A DNA stretch of 5,097 nucleotides from the NCBI GenBank assembly GCA_003452655.1, contig DMNR01000162.1:979-6075 (forward strand). The letters are read 5' to 3'. This document shows positions 1-5,097 of the stretch, piece by piece; the first letter of the stretch is position 1, and every line of letters begins with the position of its first letter. A program made the position numbers and the translations under genes. The DNA is from Actinomycetota bacterium. Lineage in GTDB: Bacteria > Actinomycetota > Actinomycetes > S36-B12 > UBA10799. Under the pieces are notes generated by a model that was not told the origin of the DNA, ran no database searches, and saw only the letters and a program-made list of their open reading frames with translations.

Positions 1-389
1 TCCTTGAGTTCCTCGGCACTTGGTGGCCGATCCATGAGGTCGTGATCGACCAGTGTGCGGAAGTGATCGGGATGGCGAACCAAATGCTCTGCCAGTGCTT
101 CGCTCGCACCCAAGACCAGGGCGAGTTGCAGTCGGAAGTCGCCATCATCGAGGAGCGCCTGCACGAGCTCACCGCGAATTCCGACCTCCGCGGCCGAGGC
201 CAACACCCGCTCGAACGACAGGAGGCCTTGGTCAGGATCGGCTGCTTGGCTGAATACGTCGAGGATTTCGGGACTGTCGCGAAGCCCGTCGTATGCCGGG
301 CCGGACAGCAACTTCTCAGCTCGCTCGATATTGGTGAAACCAAGGCGCGCAAGCTGGCCCGGCAGTGAGTTGTAGCGACTAGTTACCAA
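1..389 (-). CDS. glnE: Glutamine synthetase adenylyltransferase/deadenylase GlnE, N-terminal part (3' end outside window)
   Basis: The visible 129 residues are the N-terminus of the bifunctional enzyme that attaches AMP to, or removes it from, a tyrosine of glutamine synthetase in response to nitrogen status; the full family protein is about 950-1000 residues. Recognition rests on the leader QLARLGFTNIERAEKLL (residues 12-28), a typical GlnE start, and on VLGASEALAEHLVRHPDHF (92-110), which matches the conserved segment ahead of the deadenylase domain. The nucleotidyltransferase motifs lie beyond the left edge, so activity cannot be judged. The start is TTG at 389: an in-frame TAG lies only four codons upstream (399-401), no ATG or GTG lies between, and AGGTAGG (398-404) sits 8 nt before the TTG. 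It follows the GlnA2-like gene by 39 bp on the same strand with no hairpin seen between them, so co-transcription is likely. The identity is firm; the exact start is less so. Confidence 0.9.
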   Translation of the reverse strand, partial: MVTSRYNSLPGQLARLGFTNIERAEKLLSGPAYDGLRDSPEILDVFSQAADPDQGLLSFERVLASAAEVGIRGELVQALLDDGDFRLQLALVLGASEALAEHLVRHPDHFRTLVDHDLMDRPPSAEELK

Positions 390-397
390 GGTCGCCG

Positions 398-404
398 CCT
401 ACCT
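398..404 (-). promoter_or_regulatory. Shine-Dalgarno site of glnE, deciding a TTG start
   Basis: On the minus strand AGGTAGG lies 8 nt upstream of the TTG at 389. It partly overlaps the in-frame TAG (399-401) that closes the reading frame upstream. No other start codon lies between this stop and the conserved LARLGF segment, so the site supports a TTG start for glnE. Confidence 0.5.
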
Positions 405-428
405 GAGGACGCCATCACGGTCGGTGCA

Positions 429-1781
429 CTACAGGACCGGCAGGTACTTCATACGTTCGAACTCGGTCACCTGCCGGGCGTACTCGTCCCACTCCGCCCG
501 CTTGTTGCGCAGGAAGAAATCGAAGACGTGTTCGCCGAGGGTGTCAGCCACTAGTTCACTGCGCTCCATCGCCTGGATCGCCCGGTTCAGGCTCGTCGGC
601 AATGGTTCGAGTCCCATCGCCCGGCGCTCTGCCGATGAGAGCGCCCACACGTCGTCCTCGGTTCCCGGCGGGAGGTCGAGTCCGTCTTCGATGCCTTTGA
701 GCCCGGCAGCTAGCAGTAGCGCAAGCGCGAGGTACGGGTTGCAGGCGCTGTCGAGCGCGCGGTACTCGATTCGCGTCGAGTTGCCCTTGTGTGGCTTGTA
801 CATCGGCACGCGCACCAAAGCTGAGCGGTTGTTGTGTCCCCAGCAGATGAAGGACGGCGCCTCATCACCGGCGACGAGACGCTTGTACGAGTTCACCCAC
901 TGATTTGTGACGGCAGTGATCTCCGGTGCGTGCCGCAGCAGTCCGGCCATGAACGAGCGAGCGACCTTCGACAGTTGCATGTCTGCACCCGGCTCGTAGA
1001 AAGCGTTGCGCTCACCTTCAAAGAGGCTCATGTGAGTGTGCATACCCGAGCCGGCAAATTCCGTGAATGGCTTAGGCATGAACGAGGCCTGTAGACCCTG
1101 CTCCAGCGCGACTTCCTTCACAACCAAGCGGAACGTCATGATGTTGTCCGCCGTCGTCAGTGCGTCGGCGTAGCGAAGGTCGATCTCCTGCTGACCAGGA
1201 GCACCTTCGTGGTGACTGAATTCGACGGAGATGCCGAGCTTCTCCAGCATCGTGATGGCCGTGCGTCGGAAGTCCTGACCTCCACCTTGCGGTGCGTGAT
1301 CGAAGTAGCCGACGTCATCGACGGGCACGGGTGGTTGACCCGGCAACAGCGGACGCTCAAGCTCACGATCCTTGAAGAGAAAGAACTCGATCTCCGGGTG
1401 CGTGTAGAAGGTGAATCCCATGTCTGCCGCGCGCGCCAGCGTACGTTTGAGGACCCAACGCGGATCGGCATACGAGGGCGATCCGTCTGGCAGGGTGATG
1501 TCGCAGAACATGCGTGCCACTGCCTGCGTGTCACCGCGCCACGGCAGAGGCTGGAAGGTGGCGGGATCCGGCTTCGCCAACATGTCTGCCTCACTGACGC
1601 GGGCGAACCCCTGAATCGCAGAACCATCGAAGCCAATGCCCTCACTGAAGGCACCTTCGAGTTCGGCCGGAGCCACGGCTACCGACTTCAGCATCCCAAG
1701 GACGTCGGTGAACCACAGCCGGACGAATCGGATGTCGCGTTCTTCGATTGTGCGCAGGACGAACTCGGTCTGCTTATCCAT
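429..1781 (-). CDS. glnA2: Type-I glutamine synthetase-like protein, GlnA2 type (possible gamma-glutamylpolyamine synthetase)
   Basis: Complete 450-residue ATP-dependent glutamate-amine ligase of the GS-I fold, cytosolic. The N-terminal beta-grasp domain carries RLWFTDVLG (21-29, D26). The catalytic domain has HPEIEF (128-133), HHEGAPGQQE (190-199, metal-binding E192 and E199), GSGMHTH (244-250, H248), NSYKRLVAGDEAP (297-309, R301 and E307), NNRSALVRVP (317-326, R319 and R324) and RIEYR (337-341). The metal, ATP and glutamate ligands of GS-I therefore appear intact. The tyrosine adenylylated in GS-I-beta (LYDLPPEE context) is absent: that region reads DDVWALSS with W379. The sequence resembles Streptomyces GlnA2, for which gamma-glutamylation of polyamines has been reported, so true glutamine synthesis should not be assumed. 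The start at 1781 gives the family N-terminus MDKQxEFVLRT and has GGGAAG (1791-1796) 9 nt upstream; the in-frame ATG at 1790 abuts that site. glnE follows after 39 bp and nadE is divergent. Confidence 0.93.
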   Translation of the reverse strand: MDKQTEFVLRTIEERDIRFVRLWFTDVLGMLKSVAVAPAELEGAFSEGIGFDGSAIQGFARVSEADMLAKPDPATFQPLPWRGDTQAVARMFCDITLPDGSPSYADPRWVLKRTLARAADMGFTFYTHPEIEFFLFKDRELERPLLPGQPPVPVDDVGYFDHAPQGGGQDFRRTAITMLEKLGISVEFSHHEGAPGQQEIDLRYADALTTADNIMTFRLVVKEVALEQGLQASFMPKPFTEFAGSGMHTHMSLFEGERNAFYEPGADMQLSKVARSFMAGLLRHAPEITAVTNQWVNSYKRLVAGDEAPSFICWGHNNRSALVRVPMYKPHKGNSTRIEYRALDSACNPYLALALLLAAGLKGIEDGLDLPPGTEDDVWALSSAERRAMGLEPLPTSLNRAIQAMERSELVADTLGEHVFDFFLRNKRAEWDEYARQVTEFERMKYLPVL

Positions 1782-1790
1782 GCTGGACAT

Positions 1791-1796
1791 CTTCCC
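1791..1796 (-). promoter_or_regulatory. Shine-Dalgarno site of the GlnA2-like gene
   Basis: GGGAAG on the minus strand lies 9 nt before the ATG at 1781 but directly against the in-frame ATG at 1790. Only the inner ATG is well spaced, which agrees with the MDKQ N-terminus of GlnA2 proteins. I found no clear -10 box for this gene in the 92-bp gap. Confidence 0.5.
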
Positions 1797-1839
1797 ACGG
1801 CACACCTCGCTCGTGCAGCAGGTGATGTGCCGGGCACCC

Positions 1840-1851
1840 GACGTTGACGTC
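1840..1851. repeat. Short palindrome GACGT-TG-ACGTC in the glnA2-nadE divergent gap
   Basis: Two 5-bp arms, GACGT and ACGTC, flank a 2-bp spacer and form a perfect inverted repeat. It lies about 10 bp upstream of the putative nadE -10 box and about 50 bp upstream of the GlnA2 Shine-Dalgarno site, so a protein bound here could affect both promoters. The same bases contain TTGACG (1844-1849), a good -35 word, but it is only 12 bp from the nadE -10, too close for a standard promoter. Operator function is inference; a repeat this short can arise by chance. Confidence 0.3.
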
Positions 1852-1861
1852 TGCGGGCAGA

Positions 1862-1867
1862 TACCCT
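1862..1867 (+). promoter_or_regulatory. Putative -10 box of nadE, leaderless arrangement
   Basis: TACCCT fits the TANNNT -10 pattern common in Actinomycetota. Six bases (CGGCTG) separate it from the GTG at 1874, the usual distance to a transcription start, so transcription would begin at the start codon itself. No Shine-Dalgarno sequence is visible before that GTG, which supports leaderless translation. No properly spaced -35 is evident. Confidence 0.45.
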
Positions 1868-1873
1868 CGGCTG

Positions 1874-3523
1874 GTGTCCACTGTCCGATTCGCTGGCGCC
1901 CAGGTCAACACAACCGTTGGTGATCTGGGAGGCAATGTCGCACTGATCCTCAAGTCCTGCCACGAGGCGGCGGCCTCCGGAGCACAGTTGGTGGCGTTCC
2001 CCGAAATGGCCATCACCGGCTATCCCGTGGAGGACCTGGCACTGCGGCCCTCATTCCAGGCCGCAGCCATGGCGGCGACCCAGGAACTTGCCGCGCAGCT
2101 AGGCCGTGATGGTCTCGGCAACATCACCGTCGTCGTCGGTTCATTGGCGACCTCAGCGCAAGGTCGCCCGCAGAACGTCGCAGCAGTACTCCGCGGTGGG
2201 CTTGTCGAGCACACGTACGCCAAACATCAATTACCTAACTACGGCGTGTTCGATGAGCGTCGTCTATTCGAACCGGGGAACGACCCGTGCGTCATTGATG
2301 TCGCGGGAGTGTCGGTCTCCATCGCCATCTGCGAGGACCTGTGGCAAGTCAATAGCCCGCCAGAGGTAGCCGCCGAAGCTGGCGCCGACGTGCTGTTGGT
2401 GATCAACGCTTCACCCTTCGAACAGGGCAAGCACCACCAACGTCTGCAGCTGTGCCAGACCCGAGCAGACCAGACGAATGCAACCGTCATATACGTGGCG
2501 GCCGTCGGCGGACAGGACGAATTGGTGTTCGACGGCGGATCGATGGTGGTGCGGCCAGGCGGCTCTATTGCGGCCAGCTCCCCCCGCTTCGTTGATCATC
2601 TGATGTACTGCGATCTGTCTGACAGCGGCTCTGCGGAACAGGGGGCAGTGGCGCCGGAACTCGATGAACTCGCCGAGGTGTACGAGGCCCTCGTTGTTGG
2701 CCTGCGCGACTACGTGAGGAAGAACGGCGTGCGCAGCGTCGTCCTCGGTTTGTCGGGCGGCATTGACTCCGCGCTGGTGGCTGCGATCGCCTGCGACGCT
2801 TTAGGCAGTGCGAATATATATGGGATTGCCATGCCGTCGAAGTACTCGTCCTCTCATTCCGTGGAGGATGCCCACGACACTGCGCAGCGAACCGGTCTGT
2901 CCATCCGCCAAGTTCCCATCGCTGGCGTGTTCGACGCGTACCAAGACCTGTTGCACCTGGAGGGCCTCGCCGAGGAGAACCTGCAGGCACGTATCCGCGG
3001 TACCACGTTGATGGCGGTCTCGAACGCTGAGGGACACCTCGTCTTGGCGACCGGAAACAAGAGTGAATTGGCGGTCGGCTACTCGACGATCTACGGCGAT
3101 GCGGTTGGAGGCTTCGCCCCGATCAAGGACGTGCCGAAGACAATGGTTTGGGCCTTGTCTCGCTGGCGTAATGAGCAGGCACAACTCATTGGCGCCACTG
3201 CCCCGATCCCGCCGCGTTCGATTGATAAGGAACCGAGCGCTGAATTGCGCCCAGACCAACTCGACTCAGACTCGTTACCTGACTACGAAGAACTCGATGC
3301 CGTAGTCGCCCACTACGTGGAGGGCGGCGTGTCAGCAAGCGAATTGATCGCCCAGGGGTTCGACGCGAGTCTCGCGCGGCGAATCATTCGGCTTACCGAC
3401 GCGGCCGAGTACAAGCGCCGCCAGTACCCACCGGGAACCAAAATCACGCGGCTGGCCTTTGGTCGTGACCGCCGCATGCCGATTACTAATCGGTGGTCAG
3501 AGCCCGGCGAAGTCGGCGAGTAG
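1874..3523 (+). CDS. nadE: Glutamine-dependent NAD+ synthetase (NAD synthase, glutamine-hydrolysing)
   Basis: A 549-residue cytosolic enzyme for the last step of NAD+ synthesis: nicotinic acid adenine dinucleotide plus ATP and glutamine give NAD+. The N-terminal nitrilase-type glutaminase domain (about 1-250) has the full Glu-Lys-Cys triad: E44 in AFPEMAITGYP, K117 in AKHQLPNYGVFDE, and C153 in AICEDLW. The C-terminal synthetase domain (about 265-540) carries the pyrophosphatase P-loop LSGGIDS (293-299), ATGNKSELAVGYSTIYGD (392-409), PPRSIDKEPSAELRPDQ (446-462) and the terminal RRMPITNRW. Ammonia passes from the first domain to the second in this family. Its size fits the compact form (about 540-590 residues) rather than the roughly 680-residue mycobacterial form. 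GTG at 1874 gives MSTVRFAGAQVNTTVGD, where homology begins. An in-frame TTG at 1844 would add ten unconserved residues and has no ribosome site. The last codons overlap the convergent tetR gene by 38 bp. Confidence 0.96.
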   Translation: MSTVRFAGAQVNTTVGDLGGNVALILKSCHEAAASGAQLVAFPEMAITGYPVEDLALRPSFQAAAMAATQELAAQLGRDGLGNITVVVGSLATSAQGRPQNVAAVLRGGLVEHTYAKHQLPNYGVFDERRLFEPGNDPCVIDVAGVSVSIAICEDLWQVNSPPEVAAEAGADVLLVINASPFEQGKHHQRLQLCQTRADQTNATVIYVAAVGGQDELVFDGGSMVVRPGGSIAASSPRFVDHLMYCDLSDSGSAEQGAVAPELDELAEVYEALVVGLRDYVRKNGVRSVVLGLSGGIDSALVAAIACDALGSANIYGIAMPSKYSSSHSVEDAHDTAQRTGLSIRQVPIAGVFDAYQDLLHLEGLAEENLQARIRGTTLMAVSNAEGHLVLATGNKSELAVGYSTIYGDAVGGFAPIKDVPKTMVWALSRWRNEQAQLIGATAPIPPRSIDKEPSAELRPDQLDSDSLPDYEELDAVVAHYVEGGVSASELIAQGFDASLARRIIRLTDAAEYKRRQYPPGTKITRLAFGRDRRMPITNRWSEPGEVGE

Positions 3524-4142
3524 TTCGACGCGACGGCTTCGCCGCGCGGTCCGTCTGGCCATCGACGGATTCGCCAGTCGCGGCGAGCCCATGCAGTGCC
3601 TGCTTCACCAGCCGAGAGACGAAATCCTTGCGTCCTCCGCGCCCGCCGCCATTAAGAATGTTGTACATCAACACCGGTGAAACCAGCATGCTCGCGGTGA
3701 CCTCGATATCGAGGTCGTCGGCGAGTTCACCCCGATCGATGCCGAGCTTCAAAGCCTCTTGGACGCGCTGCCACCGAGGAAGAATCACGCGCTCATGACA
3801 CAACTGGAAGAGCTGCGGGTTGCTCTTGGCCTGGGCGAAGATCCTTGGCAGGAGCTCCGCGCCGGAGGTCCGTGAGGTGCGAACCCACTCGAGCATGTCG
3901 ATGAGCACGGTCGCAGTGCTGGCCTGCTTGTCGATCGCTGGCAGGTCGTCATTGAGAGTCTCGAGTGCCGAGTTGATCAATTCATTTCGATCCGCGTACC
4001 GGCGGTAGATGGTCGCCTTGCCGACGCTCGCTCGAGAGGCAACTTCTTCGACGGAGAATCCCTCGATGCCTCGATCGGCGATCACCGCGAGGGTCGAAGA
4101 GACGATCGCTGCGTCTACTTCTTCACTCCGCTGCCTGGCCAC
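3486..4142 (-). CDS. TetR-family transcriptional regulator, ligand unknown
   Basis: A 218-residue one-component regulator. Residues 9-55 form the TetR DNA-binding domain, with the helix-turn-helix around FSVEEVASRASVGKATIYRRYADRN (read as 29-53; recognition helix near VGKATIYRRY, 40-49). Residues about 75-185 form the ligand and dimer domain. Its pattern (LLPRIFAQAKSNPQL, ILPRWQRVQEALKLGIDRGELADDLD) resembles the TetR_C_11 type common in actinobacteria, but the effector cannot be read from sequence. The tail (199-218) is arginine-rich, with SRRTTRRLRRA at 204-214, and is partly encoded in the 38-bp antisense overlap with nadE. The GTG at 4142 is chosen because the protein starts right at the domain, no Shine-Dalgarno site precedes it, and a TAGTGT box lies 6 bp upstream. 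Divergent from panB across 203 bp, it probably controls itself and perhaps panB; that is positional inference. Confidence 0.9.
   Translation of the reverse strand: MARQRSEEVDAAIVSSTLAVIADRGIEGFSVEEVASRASVGKATIYRRYADRNELINSALETLNDDLPAIDKQASTATVLIDMLEWVRTSRTSGAELLPRIFAQAKSNPQLFQLCHERVILPRWQRVQEALKLGIDRGELADDLDIEVTASMLVSPVLMYNILNGGGRGGRKDFVSRLVKQALHGLAATGESVDGQTDRAAKPSRRTTRRLRRALTTD
3529..3548. terminator. Candidate hairpin just past nadE, inside the tetR 3' coding end
   Basis: Four outer pairs (CGCG/CGCG), a bulged A at 3533 and four inner pairs (CGGC/GCCG) close a 3-base TTC loop, six bases after the nadE stop. There is no T-tract afterwards, so it is not a classical intrinsic terminator, though many actinobacterial terminators lack one. 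It also lies within tetR coding sequence, so the structure may only reflect GC-rich arginine codons. Confidence 0.3.
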
Positions 4143-4148
4143 TTGAGA

Positions 4149-4154
4149 ACACTA
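4149..4154 (-). promoter_or_regulatory. Putative -10 box of the tetR gene, leaderless arrangement
   Basis: On the minus strand TAGTGT matches TANNNT. It is followed by six bases (TCTCAA) and then the GTG start at 4142. No purine-rich ribosome site lies between, so the transcript would begin at the start codon. The spacing is the same as at nadE. No clear -35 is visible 16-18 bp further upstream. Confidence 0.5.
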
Positions 4155-4212
4155 AACGCGAGCCCGAAACACGATCGAGTGACCCCAACCCAATGTGACC
4201 TGACTCGCGTTT
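4154..4212. repeat. 9-bp inverted repeat AAACGCGAG / CTCGCGTTT in the tetR-panB gap
   Basis: AAACGCGAG (4154-4162) and its exact reverse complement CTCGCGTTT (4204-4212) lie 50 bp apart centre to centre, close to five DNA turns. The left arm touches the putative tetR -10 box. The right arm overlaps the first base of TTGACC (4212-4217), a -35-like word facing panB. That placement suits a regulator acting on both divergent promoters, such as the TetR protein. The arms match only over nine bases and neither is a good palindrome alone, so operator function is tentative. Confidence 0.35.
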
Positions 4213-4217
4213 TGACC
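4180..4217 (+). repeat. Three spaced TGACC direct repeats
   Basis: TGACC occurs at 4180-4184, 4196-4200 and 4213-4217, at intervals of 16 and 17 bp, with a further TGAC at 4201-4204. The last copy forms the -35-like TTGACC (4212-4217) facing panB, but no convincing -10 box follows at 16-18 bp. The repeats could be activator half-sites or chance in a C-rich stretch. Confidence 0.25.
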
Positions 4218-4333
4218 CCCCGAAACTCCCCCTCCCAACGAAGCGTGCAAATGCGCTGCCCAGGACTGCCATTTGTAGCGGATTCGTGCCACCATTGTCC
4301 TCGTCCGGGGACTGCACCACGCAGCCTCGAGAT

Positions 4334-4338
4334 AGGAG
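4334..4338 (+). promoter_or_regulatory. Shine-Dalgarno site of panB
   Basis: AGGAG lies 7 nt upstream of the ATG at 4346, a canonical placement. panB therefore has a leadered mRNA with a ribosome site, unlike nadE and tetR. The rest of the 203-bp gap upstream must hold its promoter, but I cannot point to a clear -10/-35 pair. Confidence 0.75.
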
Positions 4339-4345
4339 AACTGCC

Positions 4346-5097
4346 ATGTCAGTCGAACGTGCCCTCTACGGCGGGCAATCGGCAAGTAGCGACGGCCCAG
4401 TCCGTCGGGTAACGGTTAACGATCTGGCCGCCGCGAAAGTACGCGGCGAACGCTGGCCAATGATCACCTGCTACGACGCTCTTACAGCAGGACTTTTTGA
4501 CGAATCCGGAATTCCGGTTCTGCTGGTCGGTGACTCGGCAGCCAACGTTGTCTACGGATATGACTCAACGTTGCCAGTGACGGTTGACGAGTTGATCCCA
4601 CTGGCGCGCGCAGTCGTTCGTGGTTCTTCGCGCGCAATGGTCGTTGCCGATCTTCCCTTCGGTTCGTACCAAGCGTCACCCGCGCAAGCCCTCGAAACGT
4701 CAGCCCGCTTCATGAAGGAGGCCGGAGCGCACGCGGTGAAGCTTGAGGGTGGAGCTCGCGTGCTGCCGCAGGTCGAGGCCCTGACGGCTGCCGGGATTCC
4801 GGTGATGGCCCACCTTGGCCTCACCCCCCAGTCGGTCCACACGATGGGCGGCTACCGCGTGCAAGGCCGTGGTGAGGCAGGTCAGGTCCTTCTCCAGGAC
4901 GCGAAGGCACTGCAGTCCGCAGGCGCCTTCGCAGTCGTCCTTGAACTGGTCCCAGCGGACCTCGCTGACATGGTGACCCGCTCGTTGGCGATCCCAACGG
5001 TGGGAATCGGCGCAGGTGCCACAACCGATGGTCAGGTTCTGGTCTGGCAAGACATGGCCGGCCTAACGCCGGGCCAGCCCCCGAAGTTCGTCAAGCA
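4346..5097 (+). CDS. panB: 3-methyl-2-oxobutanoate hydroxymethyltransferase (ketopantoate hydroxymethyltransferase), C-terminus cut by window
   Basis: First committed enzyme of pantothenate (vitamin B5) and coenzyme A synthesis: it transfers a one-carbon unit from 5,10-methylene-tetrahydrofolate to 2-oxoisovalerate, giving ketopantoate, in the cytosol. The visible 250 residues show the TIM-barrel family motifs in order: MITCYDAL (39-46), LLVGDS (59-64, metal ligand D63), [11 protein letters not shown] (99-109, metal ligand D102), AVKLEGG (130-136, E134), [20 protein letters not shown] (156-175), ELVPADLA (200-207, putative catalytic E200), TVGIGAG (218-224) and [16 protein letters not shown] (228-243). 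The D63-D102 distance equals that of the metal ligands D45 and D84 of E. coli PanB. A leader of about 20 residues before the conserved part is common in actinobacterial PanB. About 30-40 residues are missing at the right edge. It is divergent from the TetR gene. Confidence 0.95.
   Translation, partial: MSVERALYGGQSASSDGPVRRVTVNDLAAAKVRGERWPMITCYDALTAGLFDESGIPVLLVGDSAANVVYGYDSTLPVTVDELIPLARAVVRGSSRAMVVADLPFGSYQASPAQALETSARFMKEAGAHAVKLEGGARVLPQVEALTAAGIPVMAHLGLTPQSVHTMGGYRVQGRGEAGQVLLQDAKALQSAGAFAVVLELVPADLADMVTRSLAIPTVGIGAGATTDGQVLVWQDMAGLTPGQPPKFVK

Noticed and set aside
1209..1847. Long plus-strand open frame opposite glnA2
   Set aside because: It is the antisense shadow of a strongly conserved gene, with no family resemblance and no ribosome site.
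1844..1873. TTG at 1844 as the nadE start (559 residues)
   Set aside because: No Shine-Dalgarno site, the added residues lack family similarity, and the likely -10 box falls inside this stretch.
2801..3259. Minus-strand open frame opposite nadE
   Set aside because: It lies wholly antisense to conserved synthetase-domain codons; high GC makes such frames common.
4212..4226. TTGAC followed by GAAAC, resembling a GlnR box
   Set aside because: The gap is 5 bp rather than 6, the first base deviates, and no second half-site pair lies nearby.
4242..4257. AGCG-n8-CGCT and nearby CAAATG/CATTTG inverted repeats upstream of panB
   Set aside because: Arms are only 4-6 bp and do not extend; expected by chance in a 200-bp region.
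4143..4345. Open frame across the tetR-panB gap containing a CP-x9-CHHC cysteine/histidine cluster, a possible small zinc-binding protein or upstream peptide
   Set aside because: It runs out of frame into panB, has no ribosome site, and follows from one open frame in GC-rich DNA; panB itself has a clear start and ribosome site.
4265..4347. Direct repeat ACTGCCAT at 4265 and 4340
   Set aside because: Only 8 bp, with one copy overlapping the panB start; no structure or mobile-element features are associated.

Overview
The window looks like chromosomal DNA from a member of the Actinomycetota. GC content is fairly high (about 60% by eye) and GTG/TTG starts are used. The set glnE, glnA2, nadE and panB clusters in several actinobacterial genomes: glnE, glnA2 and panB lie close together in Mycobacterium, and glnE, glnA2 and nadE in Streptomyces. 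I cannot name a genus. It is a core-metabolism region, with no sign of mobile elements, phage, CRISPR or RNA genes.

Layout from left to right. (1) Minus strand, 1-389: the first 129 codons of glnE, the glutamine synthetase adenylyltransferase/deadenylase, running off the left edge. (2) Minus strand, 429-1781: a complete type-I glutamine synthetase-like gene of the GlnA2 type, 39 bp upstream of glnE and probably its operon partner. (3) A 92-bp divergent intergenic region holding a short palindrome and a promoter that appears to give a leaderless nadE mRNA. (4) Plus strand, 1874-3523: complete nadE, a glutamine-dependent NAD+ synthetase with fused amidase and synthetase domains. (5) Minus strand, 3486-4142: a TetR-family repressor, convergent with nadE and overlapping its 3' end by 38 bp, also apparently leaderless. 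(6) A 203-bp divergent intergenic region with a 9-bp inverted repeat and TGACC repeats. (7) Plus strand, 4346-5097: panB, ketopantoate hydroxymethyltransferase (pantothenate/CoA synthesis), running off the right edge about 30-40 codons before its expected end.

How the genes relate. The left half concerns glutamine and gamma-glutamyl metabolism: a GS-like ligase and the GS-modifying enzyme. NadE consumes glutamine as amide donor for NAD+, and PanB begins the route to coenzyme A. The TetR gene sits between two cofactor genes and is divergent from panB, so panB and itself are its most natural targets; this is inferred from position only. I see no convincing undescribed system. The points most worth checking are the missing adenylylation tyrosine in the GlnA2-like enzyme beside glnE, the two matching leaderless GTG starts, the antisense overlap that encodes an arginine-rich TetR tail, and the inverted repeat in the tetR-panB gap.
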